Origin: Verrucomicrobiia bacterium
GTDB taxonomy: Bacteria; Verrucomicrobiota; Verrucomicrobiia; Verrucomicrobiales; DEV007
NCBI GenBank assembly: GCA_030425385.1
Contig: JAUIAH010000007.1
Location: 186,001 to 250,000 of the forward strand
DNA: 64,000 nucleotides
Direction of reading: 5' to 3'
This document shows positions 18,401 to 26,947 of the stretch, piece by piece. How positions within the stretch are numbered: position 1 is the stretch's first letter; each line of letters starts with the position of its first letter. Made by a program: the position numbers and the translations under genes. The notes under the pieces are model-generated. The model made no database searches. It saw only the letters and a list, made by a program, of their open reading frames with translations, and was not told the origin of the DNA.

Positions 18401-21400
18401 CGCAGTCTTCAGCAAACCGGAGAAATACTTTTCGGCGCGTGGCGCCATCGCTTGGTGCGCCTGTACAGCAAGCGCTGCAGTATCTTGGTCGGCGCGTACA
18501 TTATGGTCCTTACATTAGTAGTGACAGGGGTGTCTTCAATCGAAACAGCGATCTTACGGCAAGCTCGCTTTTGGTCGGCTTCAGCAGTAACCGATACGTT
18601 TTCGAGAATAGTGCAGGGAATCTCTCAGGTTTGCGCCAGGCCTACGAGAACTCGACTCATGTCGCCTACCTCTACAATCACAGCGGAGTAGCAACAACTA
18701 TTTGGAACCTCAATCTGAATGAAACCTACCATCGAGCATTTGATGACTATCTTTATGCGATTGGTAGGGGCAGTTCGGTAGTTCCAGGTGAAGATGGTAA
18801 GAACGTGATTGTTCGCCGAGATCGGCAGACGAATGAAGAACATCGCTATGCGATTGGTACTTACGACGGTCTTACCGATACTCTGGATCGAGCTGCGGTG
18901 TCTGATGGAAAGTGGGCTGCTTTGAGTTGGGGACGGTGGCTGACGGTTGCGAATCTGAGTGGGGACATTCAAGCGCCCGTAGTGGTCGCAAACGATATTC
19001 CAGAAACGTTCACGCCCAGCCACGCTACCTCTGTTCTCTGGTCCCAAGCGGACTCTGGTGGATCTGTTGTGCGTGAAAGCGTTGGCTACTGGAACAGCGG
19101 TAGTTTTGTCGTATTACATGAAACTTCAGGGCCGGATCTTAGCGGGAATCGTTCGGTGGATATTCAACTTCCCAATCTGCCTTCCGTACTTGTGAGAATC
19201 GAGTCTGAAGATGCCCATGGGAACACTGGAACTTACGAGCAAGTGATCAAGCGTGCTGCGCCCATCAGTATTACTGTTTCCGCTTCGCCATTGTCTGTGA
19301 ATGCTGGAGATCTCGTGACAGTACAATGGAGTGCATCACCGAATGATCCATTGCGGGTCTATACGGTGATGGTAAGGCGAAGTGGAGAAAGTGTGTGGGC
19401 TGTTGCTGGCCAGGCTATAGGAGATCACTACGCCCTGGATACTTCGGGATTCTCCGGGCAGTATGAGGTGAAAGTGGTTGCTGAAGGAGGGCAGGGCGTG
19501 CTTTCCGGGACTGTTGAGGTAACCGGTGACGATTTGGTATTCTATCCAGAAGAATTTGTCCCATCGGCGTCGACCTACTGGGTCGCAGCGGCGAATCCAA
19601 CGGCAGATTTGCGATGGTCAACGAATCAAGAGGTCTCAAGCGAACTTGCCTACGAAGTTCAGGTGCGTTGGGACCAAGCAGGTGACTTCCAGACAATCGC
19701 GACTACCCACGAGAAAGGGTACCGGATCGCCACAGATGGACACTCCTCGATAGAGTGGCGGGTGGGCGCAGTGTGGCGGGGCAGCGAGGTAATCTCTCCG
19801 AGTTTTGCCATGACTCTCGAGAGCGTGGGCAACGCGAACACACCAACGTTATCCCTTGAGAACGTAGAAACTGAGGATCCTTCAGTCCTCATCAGCTGGG
19901 AGGCTGATGGTGCAGACGAGGTGGTGCTCTATCGCTTGGATACGCAATCGGGTGACACGATCGAGTTGGCTCGTTTGTTAGGTGATACAGAAAGTTTTCG
20001 GGACGACACGGTTGTGCATGGAGGACAATATGACTATTCGATTGGCTTGGTCGTTCGTGGGGATGTCGGTGAGCAGGGGCCTAGCGCCGCAATTACGGTG
20101 AATACGCCGCTGCCTCTTGGCATTCAATTTGAGAATACGAACTACGAGACCGTGAATAACAACGAAATCACGGTGCGATGGAACCCCATTCTCCCTGCAG
20201 GAGAGACGGTTGTGTTTGCCGCTTATGAAGTGATCCTTCGCAGGGGTGGTGGCGCGATTGTGGAATCCGAAATCGCGCCTGCCGGAGGGGCTTTGCTGCG
20301 CGAGATGGCTTACGAAGGCTTGGCATATGGTCAAAGCTATGTCGTCGAGGTTTTCTCATTGGGCCCAGACGGTCGTCATTTTAATCAGACGCCAGTGCGG
20401 CATTACTTCTATACTGGACCAGACAATCGCCAGATCACTGAGCGCCCAGTCGTCCAAGCGATTCAGGATTCGGGTAGTATTCGCCTTCAGTGGAGTGCTC
20501 CTCCCAATGCTGATAGCTATGATGTATTCAGGATCAACGGGGAGGGAGCCCAAGAATGGCTTGCCAGGATCGAAGGAACCAGTTTCTCAGATCAGAGCTT
20601 CACTCAATCGGGGGCTTTCTCGTATATCATCCGTGCGCGAAATGAATTTAGTTTCTTGGATTCGCTGCCGACTTCGAGTTTCAATGTTGTACTTCCTCCC
20701 AGATGGATCTCGGAGCCACAAGACACCATCGTTCTCTATGGTCAGTCCGTGACTCTGATGGCGGAAGCTTCAGGGGGAGCTTCTTATCAATGGTTCCAGG
20801 GCGAAACCGGTGACGCATCAGTGCCGATAAACGAAGCCGTTTCCACTTCGTTTACAACGCCTCCGCTCACAGAGGACGCTTCTTATTGGGTGCGAGCTAT
20901 GAATTCAGATGGATCCATCGATAGCCGAACGGCTGAGATTACGGTCCAGAGGATGCCCGAGTTTGTTTCTCAGCCTCAAAGCACCATGGTGCTGCCTGGC
21001 AATTCAGCGACGTTGACTACGACTGTATTGGGAATCCCTTCTCCGATTGCGCAGTGGTATGAAGGGAGCGTGGGCGATACCTCCAACCCGATAGCGGGAG
21101 CAAACTCTTTCACTTACACGACGCCTTCTCTCGCCGCTGATACGAGCTACTGGGTCGCTGCGACAAACGTTGTCGGGACAGTGGCAAGCGATCAGGTAGT
21201 GGTCACGGTCGCTGAGTTGCCGACGATCACGGACGGCCCTGCAAGCTTCACGATCAGCCCTGGTGAATCGGTTTCCTTGCAAGTCGAGGCCTCTGGGATC
21301 CCTGCGCCGACGTATCAATGGTATGTCGGAGAGAGTGGTGATGTCTCCAATCCGATCGCGGGTGCGGCATCACACACATTTACCTCTCCAGCTCTATCGG

Positions 21401-23712
21401 AGTCCACGAACTACTGGGTTCGCGTGAGCAATATCGCTGGGATGGTAGATAGTATCACTAGCGCGGTGACTGTCCAAGAGGCTCCCTCTTTCGTGAGCCA
21501 CCCACAGAATCAAACCGTGAGTCTGGGAAGTTCGGTGATGCTTACCGCTGAGGTCAGAGGTCTTCCAGCGCCTACCTACCAATGGTATCGGGGAGTGAGC
21601 GGGGACCTTAGCCAGCCTCTCGTGGGAGAAGATTTAGCGGAGCTGAGCATTCCATCAGTCCAAGAAGATGCCGCCTATTGGGTGAGGGCGTCGAACTCGG
21701 CTGGCACTAGCAACAGTGATACGGCTACGATTACGGTAAGGCAGGCACCTGTGATCACCACTCAGCCGGTAAATACGACCATTCTCGTTGGGGAAACGGC
21801 AGGTTTTACAGTTGCTGCATCGGGAATCCCTGCGCCATCTTATCAATGGTTCTCTGGTATGCGTGGAGATACTTCGACTCCTGTGGTGGGCGCTACAGGC
21901 CCAACCCTAACAACACCGCCGCTTTCCGAGGACGGTCGCTACTGGGTTCGAGTGACCAATGTCGCGGGAACCGTTGATAGCCATGAGGCGCTCGCAACCG
22001 TCCACCAGTTGCCAGAGATTACCAGCCAACCCCAAGGAGGCACGATATTGCATGGGGATACGTTTACATTAAGCGTGAGTGCTTCTGGCATTCCTGCACC
22101 TACCTATCAGTGGTATCAGGGAATGGTCGGTGATCGCAGTAATCCGATTGGTGGAGCAAGCTCTTCCACCTATGAGACACCGCCACTGACCACTGACACG
22201 AATTACTGGGTTGAAGCGACCAATGTGGTGGGAGTAGTGGCAAGTAACCAGGTGGTAGTGATCGTCGAGGATGCAAATGCCGACGATGACAATGATGGTT
22301 TGCCGAATGATTGGGAGACCGAACATGGGCTTGATGTCTCAGACCCGGCCGATGCGGATTCCGACCTGGATGGGGATGGCTACTCGGCTCTTGTCGAGTG
22401 GGCGTTGTTGCAAGACCCCAACCGCATTGATGACAGTCCCATGGAACACGCCATGGAAGGGGGCGCGGAAATGCACCTCAGTCTAAGTATCCGCAAGGGT
22501 GCGTTGAAGTACCTTGGGTATTCCATTGAGTATTCAACCAACGAGTTCGAAACCTGGCAGGAATTGCAGGATTATGGGTGGAATCGGTCTATCGAAGTGG
22601 TGGACGGCCAGACGGAGCGCCATCAATGGCAAGATCCTGCTGATTTTTCTCCGGCAGAGCCGCTTACGGAGCAGACATTGGTCGCGGCCCAACCCGAGGA
22701 GAATGCATTATTCGGAGGTAGGGTCGATGCGACTGACGATCTCGTTGCTGTGGGGGCGTATGGATACGGAAACGCTGGCGTCATCGGTAAAGTCTCCGTT
22801 TTTTCGAATGAAGACAACCAGTGGGAATTGGAACAGACAATTGACGACCCATCTGGAGACACACAAGGCTATTTTGGAGACTCGTTGCACCTATACGGAG
22901 ACCGCCTGATGATCGGCAAACGAAGTGATGCCGTTTACCTCTACAAGCGCCAGTCAGGTATTTCGCCACCTTGGACGCTCGAGAGAACGTTCCAAATAGA
23001 AGGCGGCAATGGCCTTGGGTTGGATATGCTTGGGCAGTTATCCATTATTGGATCAACCGACCGCGTCGAGCTTTACAAGCATGATGGTGCCGATTGGATT
23101 CTATCGGATACCGTGAGCCAAACTAGTGAGGGCTTTGGTTTCTCGTGTGCGCTTGGAAATGGCTGGTTAGCAGTTGGGGCGTCAGCTTATGAGGGTTCCC
23201 AGCCTTTTGTTGGCCGGGTATACCTTTATAGAATCGATGACGAGGGAGCCGCAGATGAAAGATTAATCATTGAGAATCCGGAACCTCAAGCGCTTGCAGG
23301 TTTCGGAAAAAGAGTGGCTTCTGATGGTTCACACTTAGCAGTTGAATCAAAAGGAGGCGTTTATGTGTATAAGGTGAATCTATCGCAAACACCTCAATTT
23401 GAACTGATTTCGCAGCCTGGCTTGGCATCGTGGCATCGTCATTTACACAAAGGCTATTCCGGCTACCTATTGCTTCAATCGGGAGGCAATAGCATTGGTG
23501 TGACTGGTATGGATTCCGGATCTCCGTCATTTTTGCATTCCCCTGTTTCCCAATTCACTGCGGCATTGACCAATCGTTGGATGTTCATCGGTGAATACCT
23601 TGCTCAGGAGTCAGATCTAACCAGAGCCGGAAGAGTGCGGGTTGTTCCCCTAAGCAACCAGATTTCAGAAGTGGTGAGGCGATTCTATAGGGTCCGTTTT
23701 TGGAAACGGTAA
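15418..23712 (+). CDS. Giant secreted modular protein (2764 aa): Fn3, six Ig-like repeats, TSP3-like, FG-GAP-like
   Basis: A signal/anchor helix lies at about residues 8-30. An Fn3 domain follows (about 258-365), then a CARDB-like stretch and other beta-sandwich repeats. Six tandem Ig-like repeats of about 88 residues occupy 20692-22275, each with YQWYxGxxGD ... YWVxxxNxxGxxxS. A thrombospondin type 3-like calcium segment (DANADDDNDGLPNDWE, about 2286-2340) comes next, then an FG-GAP/propeller-like region (about 2415-2740) and a final FYRVRFWKR. The size and modules suggest an extracellular adhesin or matrix/predation factor. No catalytic domain is recognised. It lies between a metalloprotease gene and another secreted-protein gene, with 21- and 31-bp gaps. 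Confidence 0.85.
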   Translation: MIFNVNGRLIGLWIALLLSFGSLLLISDSAEGAVLGRKLEYISGSIDSALPPPMTEVPLSIESGGVIPFGPGETRSSDGKKLTYYWSARVGRLESLVPGHHQIRYVAPQTGVAAEDSLYLWIGSEGGKTREYLFNITITPTADSSLGIDPSVGGDLTASYVPASGTFDVSYRLGSDVRKAWISRSFDGRLWSNVDIIDPVTDSNRQGVRSVTVEGSDSRSLVHFRIYADIGLPKGVAGTPKEIAYAPATPGGKNLELPTAPTLSINGYETRAPHVRLGWSRINDRNNDDNVVFYEVEYATNRSFDNSTLLNIGNPATGGNMYERLSYTVTGLDDDHTYYFRVRGSNHVGAGSWSNVDNIRINIPDLPVFSQSNPIAPANGAQNVSKTPELRFSVYDPDGDPLDFAIYCGESPGQLSKIRGFGDWGEQGGMRFSPSEWREPLKPNTTYYWQVLAREVGHGIGYYDGTYPASPTWSFTTENSGSSLQIQQVTLIAGEVAPESTLTYRATIANQGNAASAPNTLKAAYLKNGSEWPFLHLVGGDIPALDPGQSAVTELSVRFRDTLWTSPMGTLYDNVLVSGASSIRFYLSRRDDQNTSTPTATVPVSYESEGPAIEHFLLRGYSGSNSTPRGTRLQIDAVVRDDIRTSSVRFEYRTSASGAWTFLDEYTGNVRPVMEFADASNGGDTDGSSGSVRWFVPYTVPITSAFAVRMTAWDDEGQQTSAISPNFSIYDGSVTVTVGATELDTYRVGDVVRFPVTAVVPGPIVSYKIELISSTGPENLITESGSVENPIELPEVLSVEIPPYDRYVLNGASIRVSVEASLPFGQVDGNDVTDNTFNLVAAEPPAPFDETIEMYPHRYSFPSGSIWREDLVEPVTLAWENDDRVHTVYRQWHYYNLNNTDHSGEADYHVVYDRLLDQVTTKGLPNNYQAVDSHWFGDRAYILAANGLNIYLFQDLGNSFTAPQYVGTVESVERAVPRLFEYGGELYFQYVANATQSSANRRNTFRRVAPSLGAPVQQALQYLGRRVHYGPYISSDRGVFNRNSDLTASSLLVGFSSNRYVFENSAGNLSGLRQAYENSTHVAYLYNHSGVATTIWNLNLNETYHRAFDDYLYAIGRGSSVVPGEDGKNVIVRRDRQTNEEHRYAIGTYDGLTDTLDRAAVSDGKWAALSWGRWLTVANLSGDIQAPVVVANDIPETFTPSHATSVLWSQADSGGSVVRESVGYWNSGSFVVLHETSGPDLSGNRSVDIQLPNLPSVLVRIESEDAHGNTGTYEQVIKRAAPISITVSASPLSVNAGDLVTVQWSASPNDPLRVYTVMVRRSGESVWAVAGQAIGDHYALDTSGFSGQYEVKVVAEGGQGVLSGTVEVTGDDLVFYPEEFVPSASTYWVAAANPTADLRWSTNQEVSSELAYEVQVRWDQAGDFQTIATTHEKGYRIATDGHSSIEWRVGAVWRGSEVISPSFAMTLESVGNANTPTLSLENVETEDPSVLISWEADGADEVVLYRLDTQSGDTIELARLLGDTESFRDDTVVHGGQYDYSIGLVVRGDVGEQGPSAAITVNTPLPLGIQFENTNYETVNNNEITVRWNPILPAGETVVFAAYEVILRRGGGAIVESEIAPAGGALLREMAYEGLAYGQSYVVEVFSLGPDGRHFNQTPVRHYFYTGPDNRQITERPVVQAIQDSGSIRLQWSAPPNADSYDVFRINGEGAQEWLARIEGTSFSDQSFTQSGAFSYIIRARNEFSFLDSLPTSSFNVVLPPRWISEPQDTIVLYGQSVTLMAEASGGASYQWFQGETGDASVPINEAVSTSFTTPPLTEDASYWVRAMNSDGSIDSRTAEITVQRMPEFVSQPQSTMVLPGNSATLTTTVLGIPSPIAQWYEGSVGDTSNPIAGANSFTYTTPSLAADTSYWVAATNVVGTVASDQVVVTVAELPTITDGPASFTISPGESVSLQVEASGIPAPTYQWYVGESGDVSNPIAGAASHTFTSPALSESTNYWVRVSNIAGMVDSITSAVTVQEAPSFVSHPQNQTVSLGSSVMLTAEVRGLPAPTYQWYRGVSGDLSQPLVGEDLAELSIPSVQEDAAYWVRASNSAGTSNSDTATITVRQAPVITTQPVNTTILVGETAGFTVAASGIPAPSYQWFSGMRGDTSTPVVGATGPTLTTPPLSEDGRYWVRVTNVAGTVDSHEALATVHQLPEITSQPQGGTILHGDTFTLSVSASGIPAPTYQWYQGMVGDRSNPIGGASSSTYETPPLTTDTNYWVEATNVVGVVASNQVVVIVEDANADDDNDGLPNDWETEHGLDVSDPADADSDLDGDGYSALVEWALLQDPNRIDDSPMEHAMEGGAEMHLSLSIRKGALKYLGYSIEYSTNEFETWQELQDYGWNRSIEVVDGQTERHQWQDPADFSPAEPLTEQTLVAAQPEENALFGGRVDATDDLVAVGAYGYGNAGVIGKVSVFSNEDNQWELEQTIDDPSGDTQGYFGDSLHLYGDRLMIGKRSDAVYLYKRQSGISPPWTLERTFQIEGGNGLGLDMLGQLSIIGSTDRVELYKHDGADWILSDTVSQTSEGFGFSCALGNGWLAVGASAYEGSQPFVGRVYLYRIDDEGAADERLIIENPEPQALAGFGKRVASDGSHLAVESKGGVYVYKVNLSQTPQFELISQPGLASWHRHLHKGYSGYLLLQSGGNSIGVTGMDSGSPSFLHSPVSQFTAALTNRWMFIGEYLAQESDLTRAGRVRVVPLSNQISEVVRRFYRVRFWKR
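20692..22275 (+). repeat. Six tandem Ig-like coding repeats of 264 bp
   Basis: Units start at about 20692, 20956, 21220, 21484, 21748 and 22012. Units 2 to 6 keep an exact 264-bp (88-codon) spacing; unit 1 is aligned by extrapolation and is slightly divergent. Each unit encodes P-x-[IFV] ... GIPAPTYQW[YF]xGxxGDxSxPIxGA ... YWVRxxNxxGTxxS. The sequences have diverged at DNA level, so this is an old tandem duplication rather than a recent expansion. Confidence 0.9.
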
Positions 23713-23743
23713 TGGATTTCAAAGCAACAAGTCTATATCGGTC

Positions 23744-25624
23744 ATGAAGATCTCACGTATTGCCACTCCTTGGATGATTGCTTGTATTGCAGTTCCAACT
23801 GTGCCTTTGCCTGCCCAGACCTCAAGTCAAGTCTGCCACGGTGCCGAATCAAGTTTGATCACGGTCGACACGCGGAAGCAAGGGCTATTGGTGACGCCAA
23901 TTGCCGAGAGTAAGCCTGCGGCGGATGGTTCTGGCTTGGTGTATGAGCGGGCGCTTCCTGTCAACGGTGTGGAATTGGATTCTGTAGTGGATGACGTCGA
24001 GGCGCGAGCGGAGGGCTCGGGTTTTGACATGGTGCTTGGGGTTCCTTCGCCAGGACAATGCGTGGAAATCTTTTCAACGTCGACTCTTGGAGATCCGGCA
24101 AGCTGGGAGAAGGAAGCCACTATCGTGACCCCGTCAGGCCGTGTTGGAATCTCGGATTCGACTGCAGACTCGGAAACCCGCAAATTCTATCAGGCAAGAG
24201 CGTTCTCATTCCCTGCTGGCGAAACCGGGTTTATTGACGATTTCTGTGACTCTTCGACTGAAGTGAATCAGGATTCTGATAACTACTATCTTCGGGAGAA
24301 TAACGACCATTTGGGCCTAGAGATTTGGTATCAATTGCCAACGGAGCTGATTTCAGTTGGTCCCGTAACGCGAGTAGAGTTCACGGTTTTAGAAGGAGGA
24401 ATTGAACCTGTCGAGCTGGATGAGTCATTGTTAGGCCCAGTCGATCTTGGGCAACCTTTGAGAGTGGTATGGGACGCTCCTCCCAGCCCGACAACCGATG
24501 CGGGATTCTATGTGATCCGAATGGACGTCTATGTGAACTTTCAGCTGGAGTGGAGTTCTCCGGTGGGCGATGCCGATGGGGATTCCTCTAACGGATGGCA
24601 ATGCCCTCAGGGTGCGCTGGTCGTATGGGATCCTCTCTGGCGGCACCGGCCAATACTCCATCTGGGTGCGGCAAGCGGAGGCCATGAGTGTCCTATCGAC
24701 CCACTTGCTTTCTTGGATGTGACGGAACTGTGGGTGAAGTCAGGAGAAGAGGATATTCTCGTAACCGAGGATCCATCAGTAGATGATCTTTGGAATCATA
24801 ACACGAAAGAGCATTTTCTCAACATTCCCGATGGGTTACGAATAGGTCAAAACTGGAAAATTGACATTGGCATCATTGAAGATGCGCAACCTGCGATTAT
24901 GTACACGACTTCGAATCATCAAGGAGCCAATAACAACTTTCTGTTTCTTCAATATTGGATGTTCTATGAATTCAGCAACAGCGCCTTTGATGCTGCTGCT
25001 GATCCTCATCACGAAGGTGACGTTGAATATGTGCAAATGGCGATTCGCCTAAGTGCACCTGCTTTACCTGAGTATAAAGCCCTTTGGATGTCTCCATATG
25101 CGGTGACGGCTTCCCAACATTATTACGCTCAAACAATCGCGTGGATACCAGAAAGCGGCCCACCGGGAAACCCTAGAATTCTCAACCGGGTTGAGCATGT
25201 GGACAATGGTAGGTTTGCGATATTTGTTGCTGAAGGAACTCATGCGACGTATTTGGCTGCTGGCACCTATCCTGCCAGCCGTGATCTACTTTACCCAGGA
25301 TGCGATGGCGTTCCCTTTCTTGGTTCAGGGCTACCTTGGAATGATCCGTTTGGACACTACCAAGAGTCCGCGCAACGTGGGGAACACGCCTACAGCCTTA
25401 TTCCCATGCCAAACATCTTCCGTAACTGGAAAGGACGTTGGGGCTACAAAGAAACGGAGGAAGGTGGCGGCTTTTGTGCAACTGATCGGAATGGTCCCCC
25501 GGGTCCCTTTAGCCGAGCAGCGTACAGGTCGCCTGATGACCCCGTTTATTTGTTGTCGAACCCAGTTGAATTGCATAACGGGGGCCTTCGCAACGGTGAA
25601 GCCTCGCCGCTGTTTCTCCGATAG
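23744..25624 (+). CDS. Secreted Vps62-like domain protein
   Basis: A 626-residue protein with a signal peptide ending PLPAQT (about residue 27). An early segment carries the recurrent module seen in this window (VEIFSTSTLGDPASWEKE ... RKFYQAR, about 24026-24220). The C-terminal half resembles the Vps62 family: FLQYWMFYEFSN, then HHEGDVEYVQ, a YYAQTIAW segment, and FAIFVAEGTHATYLAAGTY. These correspond to the HxGDWE ... SQH ... GSHASY pattern of that family. The biochemical role of the family is not established. The gene is 31 bp after the giant protein gene and 15 bp before the next, so it is probably in the same operon. Confidence 0.65.
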   Translation: MKISRIATPWMIACIAVPTVPLPAQTSSQVCHGAESSLITVDTRKQGLLVTPIAESKPAADGSGLVYERALPVNGVELDSVVDDVEARAEGSGFDMVLGVPSPGQCVEIFSTSTLGDPASWEKEATIVTPSGRVGISDSTADSETRKFYQARAFSFPAGETGFIDDFCDSSTEVNQDSDNYYLRENNDHLGLEIWYQLPTELISVGPVTRVEFTVLEGGIEPVELDESLLGPVDLGQPLRVVWDAPPSPTTDAGFYVIRMDVYVNFQLEWSSPVGDADGDSSNGWQCPQGALVVWDPLWRHRPILHLGAASGGHECPIDPLAFLDVTELWVKSGEEDILVTEDPSVDDLWNHNTKEHFLNIPDGLRIGQNWKIDIGIIEDAQPAIMYTTSNHQGANNNFLFLQYWMFYEFSNSAFDAAADPHHEGDVEYVQMAIRLSAPALPEYKALWMSPYAVTASQHYYAQTIAWIPESGPPGNPRILNRVEHVDNGRFAIFVAEGTHATYLAAGTYPASRDLLYPGCDGVPFLGSGLPWNDPFGHYQESAQRGEHAYSLIPMPNIFRNWKGRWGYKETEEGGGFCATDRNGPPGPFSRAAYRSPDDPVYLLSNPVELHNGGLRNGEASPLFLR

Positions 25625-25639
25625 CCTCCACTTAGAGAC

Positions 25640-26947
25640 ATGAGATTCATTGAATTCATGAACTTTCAGGTTCTTCTCTATACTACGTCACCAACGCTCG
25701 TTGCACTTTTGAAGACGGTAATGATAATGGTGTGTGTGAGTGTTGCCAATGGGCAAGATTTCACTGCGTCTCCTTCAGTAGGCAATGAGGTGCGCAGAGG
25801 ATCAGGGTATCGGCTGAGCTGTGTATCTGTGAGCAACACGACAAGATCGGCTGTTCTTCGAGTAAAGCCTGCAAATGGAACAGCATTTCATTCGGCAGGC
25901 ACGGTGGAGATCCATCAGGACGCCACCGATCAATCTGGGGCACTGCATCGGGGAATGGTCTTGGCAACGCGTCGCTACGAAGCGGGTGAAGCAGGCCCCT
26001 TTGATTTTACAATTCCTTTGGCATTCTCAACCGGCAGCAAATTATACTACGCTGTGCGAAGGAGCCCGTCGTTAGGCACTTTGGATACGAACCAGTGGGA
26101 TGGTCCAATTGCAATCACGCAGACCGCTGCGGCATCACCCCCGGTGGTATCCAGGGTGAGAGCATCGCAACAGCCCGGGAACCAGTTGGTTGAGATTCTC
26201 TATGACCTTGCGGATGGGAACACGGCTGTCGTGAATGTCTCGCTTGAGGTCTCGTCCGATGGCGGGGCAAGTTATGGCGTTGCTGCGGCTAGTGTGAGTG
26301 GGGATATCGGGTTAGTGGCTCCTGGAAGTGGAAAGAAGATCATCTGGAATGCTGGCAAAGACTGGAGCGATCAAGTGAGCAACCAGATGCGCTTTAAAGT
26401 GACGGCTTGTGAAACGGTAGCACCCACCGTTGGGCACCGTTTTTTTGGAAACATCACCATTACTAACGTGAGCGGTTCCAATACGGTGGTGATCACTGAC
26501 GCGGCTGGGCAGCCGCTTCCTGGAGGGATGCAAGTCCGAGTGGGCGCGTTTTCGAAAGAACGTGGAGAGATTCTTTCCGCGGTGGAGACACGGTCGCTAC
26601 AAGATTTGGAGAATAGCTTCCATGAAGTAGCTTCACTTTCTATAGGGTTTAATCAGTTGCCCGGTCTATATCTAGCAGATGTTTCGGGATGGCTTCCGTC
26701 GAATCTGGAAGGCGCTCCCGTTCACGTGGTGATCTCCGATCATGGGAATAATATGGGTAATGCCAGTGAACTGCTTATTTTTGAGCATTCTGCGACCTTT
26801 CAGCTTGCGCCAGCTTTTACTCTTCCAGATGCGCTTTCATTTGAGAATGGGGTGTTAATCACAGGGACCTGGAACGGAGCAGGATCGGTGACTACTGGCA
26901 ATTTCACGACAACGAATACTGCCAACATGATCTCCGTATCGCCGTGA
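25640..26947 (+). CDS. Secreted protein of unknown function
   Basis: A 435-residue protein with an N-terminal hydrophobic segment ending VSVANGQDF, so it is probably secreted. The middle contains a beta-rich unit of about 80 residues (QLVEILYDLADG ... SLEVSSDGGASYGV ... APGSGKKIIWNAGKDW). I know this unit from exported PVC proteins, often beside FGE-like domains, but cannot name it. The remainder is beta-rich without motifs. The stop codon overlaps the next gene's GTG start (GTGA at 26944-26947), indicating translational coupling with the downstream secreted protein. Confidence 0.6.
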   Translation: MRFIEFMNFQVLLYTTSPTLVALLKTVMIMVCVSVANGQDFTASPSVGNEVRRGSGYRLSCVSVSNTTRSAVLRVKPANGTAFHSAGTVEIHQDATDQSGALHRGMVLATRRYEAGEAGPFDFTIPLAFSTGSKLYYAVRRSPSLGTLDTNQWDGPIAITQTAAASPPVVSRVRASQQPGNQLVEILYDLADGNTAVVNVSLEVSSDGGASYGVAAASVSGDIGLVAPGSGKKIIWNAGKDWSDQVSNQMRFKVTACETVAPTVGHRFFGNITITNVSGSNTVVITDAAGQPLPGGMQVRVGAFSKERGEILSAVETRSLQDLENSFHEVASLSIGFNQLPGLYLADVSGWLPSNLEGAPVHVVISDHGNNMGNASELLIFEHSATFQLAPAFTLPDALSFENGVLITGTWNGAGSVTTGNFTTTNTANMISVSP

